From Symsagittifera roscoffensis (taxonomy: Eukaryota > Xenacoelomorpha > Acoela > Convolutidae): 64,000 nt of DNA. Shown here in pieces: positions 11,735-20,900 of the stretch (the first letter of the stretch is position 1; every line of letters starts with the position of its first letter). The stretch spans positions 26,910,318-26,974,317 of the forward strand of contig NC_087068.1 in assembly GCF_963678635.1 (NCBI RefSeq). The letters run 5' to 3'. Made by a program: the position numbers and the translations under genes. The notes below the pieces were generated by a model. That model was given only the letters and a program-made list of their open reading frames with translations, ran no database searches and was not told the origin of the DNA.

Positions 11735-12774
11735 TTAATTCCACTCCCTTTTTTTGCATTGATAACAGTTTATAGCTGAAACCAGAAAACGTCAACTAAC
11801 AAAAACTGAAACCTCGTTGCGTTATTTAAAAAATTTAATATGCTTTTGATGTTCATTACAATTTGGGCCTTTCTTCTTAAATTGACCTATTCATTGTCAA
11901 AATTAGACTAGAGCTTTTGAACGCGGCCAAAATTCGGAGAATTTTTTGAAGCATTCGTATCAAAAACATAAGCCTTACAACATAAGGCTCATCAAAAACC
12001 AGGGCCTGCATGAAGCCGCTAATTTTATAGATGTAATAAGGTCGCAAGCCCCATGGACGTGGTTTCTCAATATTTCGTGCCCTGTACTCCTCTGCAGGCG
12101 GAGGTTTGTCTGTTTTGAAAGACTTCAGTACTGACCGCCCACAATCTTTGGTAATTTTGAAAAAATTAACTTTTTCTACCCTAAATCAAAAAACAAATGA
12201 TGTCTGCCAAAAATCTTGCATTTTTTCCAGCGCAAACCAATTATACTAGTTGAGTTTAGGCGCCAATTTTATATTTTATCAGATGAAAATTTTTTCTGCC
12301 TCTGACCCAGGTATATAATAGCAACTATCATCAAAACAGCTGCAAAATGTGTTCTAAGTATTGAAAAGGCAGCTCTCACTAAATATTCTCGCGTACACTA
12401 ACGAATCCTACCGCCTGAAACTCTTCTCACAAATGGTTTTTAAGCGCGTACTTCCATGGCAAAAAATGAGGAAATGTCGCTAAAAAATAGTCGCTAAAAA
12501 ATCTGAACTGATAACAGGAACTGACCAATCAATATAAAATGACAAAAGTGGCCTCTAGCTGTAGTAAAAAAAGACGGCAGGAGTCGAAAAATTGAAAATC
12601 AGCGACTCATAGGTTTGTTTTGGAGGTTGACTCATTAGATGGCTAGACATAAACACATGCTTTTTTCGGGACCGGACCGAACAAAAATCAAGATAATTTC
12701 AATAACTGTTGATTCTATGAACACTAAAAATGGGGTTGAATTCAGGTTTGATCAAATAAAAAAAAGATTTATTT
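11735..12774. other. AT-rich intergenic stretch, nothing recognised
   Basis: I see no coding pattern, RNA gene or clear repeat between the second fold-back element and the LTR element. The last four bases before the LTR, TATT at 12775-12778, are the target-site duplication. Confidence 0.5.
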
Positions 12775-12778
12775 TATT
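12775..12778. repeat. Target-site duplication, left (TATT)
   Basis: TATT immediately precedes the 5' LTR and recurs immediately after the 3' LTR at 31697-31700. A 4 bp duplication is typical of integrase-mediated insertion by many Ty3-type elements. Confidence 0.85.
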
Positions 12779-13188
12779 TGGAACCTGATCTAAACTATAT
12801 ATTATGATTGGATAAATTAAATGTTTTACCAATGTAAAGTATTTAATATTAACCAATCATGATCCATCTAACTAACAACCCACTTATTTGTAAGTGCTGA
12901 AGTTACTTGTAATTTCAGCACCAGAGAGATTTGAATTTAACTTAGAAATTAGTTGGACTCTCCCGAGCACTTCAGCAGCCGCAATAAACCAGTATACCCT
13001 AGATCTATTGAGCCTAGCAGAGACTAGTTAAACAACCTGAGACTAGATAGTATAAGAGTAAGATTAGGATCGGTATTAGACTAAGAAGTTGCACGAATCT
13101 ATCCGGCCGAAAATAAGATAGCGTGACGAGCAGACGGTGTACCCTATCCGAAATTACTCTATGAGTTATACACCCCTGTCCTAACTCA
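12779..13188 (+). repeat. 5' LTR
   Basis: 410 bp, TG...CA ends. It contains a TATA-like TATATATTA at 12796-12804 and a polyadenylation signal AATAAA at 12983-12988, which would place the transcript start near 12,830 and make U3 very short. It matches the 3' LTR at every position I compared. Confidence 0.95.
12796..12804 (+). promoter_or_regulatory. Candidate TATA box of the 5' LTR
   Basis: TATATATTA lies 17 bp into the LTR and about 190 bp before the AATAAA. It is the best TATA-like sequence in the LTR; assignment is by motif only. Confidence 0.4.
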
Positions 13189-13190
13189 TC

Positions 13191-13208
13191 TGGTGCAACC
13201 ATAAGTCT
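13191..13208 (+). promoter_or_regulatory. Primer-binding site
   Basis: Begins TGGTGCAACC two bases after the LTR. The leading TGG is complementary to the CCA end of a tRNA, as expected for first-strand priming. I could not assign the tRNA. Confidence 0.7.
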
Positions 13209-13275
13209 CGAACAAGACCTTACTAGATTAGAATTAACCAAAATAGATTAGAAATTAGACAAAAACATTTACAAA

Positions 13276-13509
13276 ATGTTATACGACAATAATTTAATTG
13301 AAATGTCTCTCCGACTCAATAGATCAGAGCCAATATTCCGAACCATAATAGAACTACCCGGAATTGGAAGAAGACGACGAACCAAAGACGACATACGACA
13401 AAGTAGAAACTTGCCGTATAGTTATATGATAGTTCGGCAAAAGCCAGAACAAACTTTTATATTTCGAATACTACTTGCAATGAATTTAGATTTTCATTTG
13501 CAAACATAA
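13276..13509 (+). CDS. Leader ORF, 77 aa, unknown
   Basis: The first ATG-initiated frame of more than 60 codons downstream of the 5' LTR. The product contains a basic motif GIGRRRRTKDD at about residues 29-39, and a second ATG nine codons in. It may be an upstream ORF that reduces translation of gag, or a leader peptide that becomes the first exon of a spliced product. I see no domain. Its reality is uncertain, because the surrounding leader has several other short ATG frames. Confidence 0.3.
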   Translation: MLYDNNLIEMSLRLNRSEPIFRTIIELPGIGRRRRTKDDIRQSRNLPYSYMIVRQKPEQTFIFRILLAMNLDFHLQT

Positions 13510-13839
13510 AACCTTGAAGTAAATCTTCAAAATCATTTCAGGCGCTAAACAAAATTAATATTATACAATAACGATTGATAAAAAGATCTAAGATCGTTTT
13601 CCTAAAATTCTGCAGTATTATACAAAACATGTTTGAAAAATATTTATTGGAAAATAAAAATAAAAATTAGTAGCATGACAATAAATGGTTAGTAATCATA
13701 AATCATCTTGTTGTTCCAGCTTCATCACCTAAAACATAACAGCAATCATAAACACACTAATATCATCAAAACACTAAATCTTTCCTTTACACAAACTTAA
13801 AAATTTATTAAAACTTAAAGTCACTTAATTTTAAAACCA

Positions 13840-13924
13840 GATCATCAAGGCTTATCCTTGGATCTTAAAGCATTTTCTACTTAATTAAATTTTAAATTTG
13901 ATCATCAAGGCTTATCCTTGGATC
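13840..13924 (+). promoter_or_regulatory. Duplicated 25-nt stem-loop in the leader
   Basis: Identical 25-nt sequences at 13840-13864 and 13900-13924, spaced exactly 60 nt. Each begins and ends with GATC and folds with CAAGG pairing to CCTTG across the loop CTTAT; an AT bulge separates the GATC pairing. Position between primer site and gag suggests a packaging or dimerisation signal, as double stem-loops serve in retroviruses; this is inference. Confidence 0.6.
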
Positions 13925-14137
13925 AAACAGAACAACTTTGTTCTCCCCCACCCACTTAATTAGTGTCTAACGACCTCAAACGTCGATTCACTACCCAACC
14001 CTTTCTAAGACCCAAGACTAATAGAAATTTTTAAACAAAACTAATCATTCAAATTAGGATAAACAGTGAAGAACTTCGGTTATTCATCCTTCACTTGACC
14101 CCCCCTCTTACCAGACCCAGGATAAATCTTAGACTTA

Positions 14138-14259
14138 GTAAGTTTAAAATAGTATCTAACGAACTACTCGCGTTCTAATTATACCTGAACCTTGTGGATC
14201 GATTTACTATTCTCCAACCCTTGAACACAATCACTACCCCTAAGTAAGATTAAGTAAGT
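14138..14259 (+). promoter_or_regulatory. Cluster of splice-donor-like sites in the leader
   Basis: GTAAGT at 14138, GTAAGA at 14244 and GTAAGT at 14254 lie upstream of gag. Any of them could donate to acceptors near 24087 to produce subgenomic env RNA. Recognised by consensus only. Confidence 0.35.
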
Positions 14260-14436
14260 TAACACCTTAGCTTATACTAGTCACGAGAAAGTAAAAATCA
14301 TTCTTCGGAATCGATATACTTTTCTCTCCAACCCTGAACTAGACCCAGGTTAAGCTAACCAAAAAATCGTAAGAACTAACAGTTTAAGTCAATAGAAATC
14401 ATTTAACAACCTTTTGCATCCGTCATTCTAAACCTT

Positions 14437-14904
14437 ATGTCATTTAAAAACCTAGGAAATAAACAAACAATCATTTTACACAATTGTGAAATAGATAACA
14501 AAAAATACGACCTTGTAATCACACCCCATACACAAACAGTTGGATACATTCGCACAAAACGACAAACACTAAAGAGGAAAATAATAACTAAACAAAGACA
14601 AATAACACGAAAAAGATTTTCAAAAAATCGAAACGCATTTTCAGAATCAGAAACCAACAGTTTAGACGAACTTTACAAACTAAAAGAATCAATAGATAAA
14701 AATTACCCACTTCACGATCAATTATATTTTTCTGACTCAGAAACAACTTCAAATTCATCACAAAGAGGAAAAAGAAGAATAAAAAAACAGTACAAACAAA
14801 AACCAGTACATCTATACAATTGGAATCAGCCAATTCGACACATTAATAATTACATATTAACAGTTATCGAACGGAAAAATGAGTTCAACGCACACCCCAG
14901 GTGA
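14437..14904 (+). CDS. Accessory ORF overlapping the start of gag, 155 aa
   Basis: Starts at ATG 14437 and ends at TGA 14904, overlapping the first 26 nt of gag-pol in another frame. The product is strongly basic at residues about 40-66 (KRQTLKRKIITKQRQITRKR) and again near 117-130, with an acidic Ser-rich stretch between (DSETTSN). It has no membrane segment and no family I recognise. The open frame in an otherwise intact element, and the tight overlap, argue that it is translated. It could be a small nucleic-acid-binding accessory protein, a Gag-related leader, or a frame that feeds ribosomes into gag. A CAG/GTGAAG splice-donor-like site at 14900/14901 lies within the overlap, so splicing could also fuse its body to a downstream exon. 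Confidence 0.55.
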   Translation: MSFKNLGNKQTIILHNCEIDNKKYDLVITPHTQTVGYIRTKRQTLKRKIITKQRQITRKRFSKNRNAFSESETNSLDELYKLKESIDKNYPLHDQLYFSDSETTSNSSQRGKRRIKKQYKQKPVHLYNWNQPIRHINNYILTVIERKNEFNAHPR

Positions 14905-17900
14905 AGAAACTCCAGATGATGATGAAATCTTTCCCTTTATAGTAGATGCAGATACTGATAGAGGACAACACATATTTTGTCAAAATTTACTCGTAAATTT
15001 ATTTGAACCCGGAATCAGTCCATGTAAAACAGAGTTCGCCGATGTAAAAATCAAAAGACAAATCATAGATCACTATTTAAAAGATATATGCAACATAACA
15101 CAACAATATGGAATCTACTCTATAGAATTCACTTCCCCAAACCATAATAATAGAACATATACTATTCAAACAGACGATCTTGATTTAGAATTTTCAAAAG
15201 TTTTTTCAGAATATATAAAAAGCATTCAATACCATAACTCACAAAGAGCAAACTCCATTTTCACCAATGAAGTTTTCGCATTAATATATAGTTATATTTC
15301 GATATTAGAAAATGAACTCCCATTAACAAATGTCTCACCGACAGAAACATCTAAACACTTAAGAGTACGACATGAAATCACACTACTCTCTAGTTATTTA
15401 AACATCATTAAAGAAAATTTCACGAAAGACGACGTTTCACAACATACCAAACACGATTTACAAAAAATCTTGGCATGGTTCATAATAGATTATTTCACAC
15501 ACAATATTGATTTAATTGCACAGGCAAGAAAAAATTTTAGACCCCAAAATTCGAACGATGATACCGCTATCACAGAACAATCAGATTATGTTTGGGACCC
15601 CGAATGGTCTCATCCCGCATTTATAAACTTTCCACAATCAATCTCAAGTCAAGCAATAGGTACAATATCTTACATAAGAGATTATGTAAGAGTAATACCA
15701 TTAACAATTGATGCAACACCATTAAACTATAATACATTTTTACCCGATACACAAAATAATAGTTTAAATTCTACAGTCATACACAACGAAAACCTCAATG
15801 GAACTAGGAATCTTACTCAACAAGATATACAGACACCATCACACTTCATAAATGAAGAAATTGTACACACAACAACTACACAACAAAGTATTTCACCAAT
15901 ACGCCCGAATTTAACAACACCAAGAAATACAAATCCTTCACAAACACAGGTAACCTTACAATCAACCGTTAAACCTTCGGTTGCTCCAAAATATTCACAT
16001 ATGGATTACCAAACATATAGACCCATGACAATACCATCAAAAACACGCAAAACATTCACTAGAAACAACTTTGCAGACCATAATTATAATTATACACATC
16101 CATCAAAAACAAATTATCAACCACAAAGAAATTTTAATCAATATACAAAACCTCGAAACTGGGATAACCCAACGGCCCAATATAATTCCAAAAATTTTCA
16201 ATCAAATCCTCCACAGGATCGCAGTGAAAATTACCCATTTTTTCAACAAAATAAAAATAAAAAACAAACATCTTATCAAATGGATTATTTATCCTCAGAT
16301 GAAGATTTCTTACAACCAGATATATTTACACCAAATACTCAAGAATATCGTAGACAAGGAATACAGAAAACACGTACAAATTATAGAAATTTTTCTCCAC
16401 AATCAATAGATGCACAATATCAACAACCAATTCAACAACAAAATCCAATTAATATACAATCTTTTCAACCAATTCAACAACAAAATCCAATGACTACACA
16501 CTCGTATCAACCATCACAAATGCAAAACGAAATACCACTCCCATATTATCTTCAACAACATGAAATAACAAGAAACCAACTTTCAAATTTTTCTCAAATG
16601 CCAAATGCAGCTGAATCATTACAAATGACAATGAATCCATACCTTATGGGTGGATCATCAATAACATCAAATAAACCTTTAATGGTTTTCACAGGAACAG
16701 ACCCTGAATACTCTGTAGAAGATTATTTAAACGCAGTAACAGCAAACTTGATTTTAAATATAGGACCTGAACCAATTAATACGCCACTACATCAAAACTG
16801 GATACATCGACGCACAGCGTTGATACAAACAACCTTAGATGGCGCAGCACAAAAATGGTTTTCAGTACTACCTCAAGAAATAAAATCAAATTGGAAAAGA
16901 TTTACACAAGAATTTTCAAAAATGTTTGACTCCGAAAGAAACAAACAACAACAAAGAATTTTATGTAATGAAATTCGTAGATTACCAAATGAAACCATCA
17001 AGCAAATAGCAGTACGAATCGAAACACTAGTTCGAAAAGCATACTCACTAAATACACATGACTATAAAAACACAAAGATGACAGAAATCTTAATGATGAC
17101 ATTAACACCACAATTAAGGAAAATAGCAATAAAAAAGAGAGCATCCCATCCTTCTTCAATTCGAGAACCCGATTTAGATTTTAGAAAACTAGTAGACAAA
17201 CTAGAACAAGCAGAAATCACGATGAAACTAGAAGAAACGGAAAATCTGAAATTACAATACGTTAACAAAATTGAAACGACTCCCACTAATATTAATAATA
17301 TACAAGAATCAGACACAGATCTCGTTGAAAAAATCACTGAAATACTTAATATTTACGAAAAGAACCCAAACTTTAAAGGCAAACCATCTTTCAAAAAATG
17401 GTGTAATTATTGCCGACGATACGGACATAGTATTTCCGAATGTAGACAAAAACAGCAAGATAGTCAAAATAAACCTCAAAAATACAAAGAACCAAATAAA
17501 TCATTTTATCAATACATGAAAAAAGATCAAAATTTACCAAACAAAAATGTATACAGCAACAACAGTTCAGGAAAACCACTCCCGAACAATACAAGCTATA
17601 CAAGAAATCAATCTCCATATAACTCAAGTTATAGAGGAAGATCACCAGAACGAAGAAACACGTATAATTCATCACAAAATCACTACAATAGACCGAATAG
17701 TAGAAATAACTACTCCAGATCAAATTCAAATACACAACGACTTGTTTCTAGATCTAATTCTCAATCAAGAAATAACTACTATCCAAACAACCAATCACGA
17801 AATTCATCATACAATAGGAATAGAAACTACTCCTATAATCGAAATAGAAGTTATTCAAACAACCGAAACCAGAATTATCCGAACAATCGATCAAGGAATA

Positions 17901-20900
17901 ACTCATATAATAGATCAAACTATAACAGACCAAACAATAATTATCAAAACAGATCGCGAAATAATTCACAAAATCGACACCCAAGTTATAATAATCGTTA
18001 TAGAAATTATTCCCAATCACCACACCGGAATAATAATCACTACAATAACTCTAATAATCGTCATAGAAGCAGTACACCTAAACATCAAAGACAAATCAAT
18101 CAAGTACAAGCTAACCCAGAAACAACATCAGACCCTCCAGGTATTGATGACACAGTAACTGATACGTTACAACTCAATCAAATAAACTGTACATCATCAG
18201 ATTCAGAAAGTGATACAGAAAACACTCTTGCTATCAATATGATAAAAGTCGAAAATGACTATGAATCTGTCATATATGAACAACCTTTCCCATCACACAT
18301 ATATGAAAATCAATCAGAATTTCTTCAAAATCATTACACTACACCCATAAATTCCACACCAACAACGCAAGAACCAAATACAAAAAATACTACAGAACAA
18401 CCCAATCACAATGTCAAAACAAAATGCTTAAATACAAATCACATTTATCAAAATATACAAAAAGAACAACCCAAAGAAAAAATTTGGACAATACCATTTC
18501 TCTTAGAAAGCCCAAGAAATAAAGAATTTCAACCACCAGACCTTGAAATAGATTTTTTAATTGATTCAGGAGCAGAATCAAACATAATAAATATCCCCAC
18601 ATGGAATGAAATCAAAACTTTACACCCAAAGCTAACACCTCTTGAAACCTCCAGTAAGCTAGCGACAGCACAAGGATCAACATTGATAAACTACGGAAAA
18701 ATCCAATTATTTCTCCTCCCTACCAGAACAATGGAACAAAGCAAAATTTTAAATAAACCATTTAAACAAATATTCCATATCACTGATATTAAATATAATA
18801 TCATTGGAATACCATTTATTTCAAAGTATATACCAACAATTAACATCCTAAATAGTAAAATATTAATCAAAGATAAATATACAAAAACAAAAGAAACATC
18901 CTTAACATTTTTTCAAAGATTAAATAAACAACCACCATTCTTTTCAAAATTTTATCCGATATTTAACCAACAAAGAAAACACCTGAAACCACTATCAGGA
19001 AACATCTATAATTTTTCAATAAAACAAGTTCATCAATATGATAAAGAACAAAACAAACAAAAATTTTATATGTCAGATTTTGAATTCAAACCTATTCATA
19101 AATTTTTCAAAATCACAATCTCTTCAATAAAATATTTGAAAAATTCGAATTCAGATATTATTTCCTTACATGTTTATAACAACACACCTTACCAAGTAAC
19201 ATTACCTTTAGGACTTTTAGGATATTGTGAAACCAACGCCACAATATCACCAATACACGAAAAAGCCTATCGCGTAAATAATATACTCCAATTACTAGAT
19301 ATTTGCCAATCTACAATTCTTAATGAAGAATTATCTATAAATAATATAATAAGTAACGAAAACAGAAATACGGATTATTTCACAAAAACTCCATATTTTA
19401 AACCTACATTCAACATAAGTAACTACACAGAGAAACAACAGAAATTTTTAACAATGTTTAATTTCCAACATTCACGAATAACACAAGACGAATTCGAAAA
19501 GTTAGCCAAACAGCTAATTAAATATTCATCAGTCTATGCAACATCAAAATTTGATGTTGGCAAAATTAGTTCATCACTACATCTCCCATTAAAACCAGAC
19601 GCAATTTTCAAAAAACAGAGAGCAAGTAAAGTACCAATTCACTTACATGATAAAGTAAACAGATTACTCGATATTTTAGAACAGTACAACATTATATCAC
19701 CAGTGAATAAAGAAGAACAACCAAAAGGCAACACATTCATCAACCCCGTTATCATTCTAGCTAAAGGAGAATCATTAAAAATCGTTCTCGACGCTAGATA
19801 CCTCAATTCACTCATAGATGAATCAAAATGTAATTGGCCCATCGAACCAATACAAGTTATTTTAACAAAAATAAACGGCAAATACTTCACAACCGCCGAC
19901 ATGAATAGTGCATACAATCAAATGCCACTAGATGAACAATCACGACGTTTAACACAATTTGTTATCGGAAACCAACAATATGAATTCAACCGCTTATTCT
20001 ATGGAATATCCATAGGACCAGCAGCATTTTCAGCTTTTATGAGCAAAATTTTTAGACCACTAATACTCAAGAAAAACGCAATCACCTATCTAGACGATGT
20101 TTTTATGCAATCACAAACAAAAGACGAAATGTTCAAAGTTTTAGAAACATATCACCAAATACTTCAGAACGAAAATCTGAAGGCCGCCCCCGATAAATCA
20201 CACTTCTTTTTGACAAGAGTTAAATTCTTAGGACACAACATAGAAAGAAAAACAATCACTCCACTGAAATCACGCATTGACGCTATTCAAAAACTTCAAC
20301 CACCAACAAATAAAAAGAAAATCCAAGAGTTCCTTGGAATGTTAAACTTTTTAAGTAAATATGTTTATAAAATGCAATTATATCTACGACCATTTTATAA
20401 CATCCTTAGACAACAAAACAACTTTGAATGGAATACAGAACATCAAGCACGATTCGAAGAAATAAAGAAACTTTTAACTGAACAAATTTCAAACACAATT
20501 CCAGACCCTGATCAACCATTTTATGCAATGTGCGATGCTTCGAACTTTGGCATCGGCGCAGCATTATTACAATCACATAATGGTACTAATAAAATGAACC
20601 TGATATCAGCAAATTCTCGATTATTCACTCAAGCAGAGCTACGACTCTCAACTCTAATGAGAGAATGTACAGCCATAATCTATACACTTACAGAATATGA
20701 ATTTCTGATACTTGGATCAAAACATCCAACAGTTTTATTCACAGATCACAAACCAATCATTTTTCTTTTTACACAGAAATCTAACCCAAACCACCGAGTT
20801 TACAGATTTCAATTAATTCTAATGAAGTTTCCAAACTTACATATAGTTTGGACTGCAGGAAAAAATCTTGCATTACCAGACACCTTAAGTCGAAATACAC

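Noticed and set aside
17391-18023. Minus-strand frames opposite gag-pol (also 27445-27750 opposite env)
   Set aside because: They are antisense to long A-rich coding sequence, have no domain and no independent signals.
17547-18158. 203-codon plus frame inside gag-pol
   Set aside because: It shadows the Asn/Arg repeat tract in another frame; Ile/Thr/His-rich repetition is what that tract would give.
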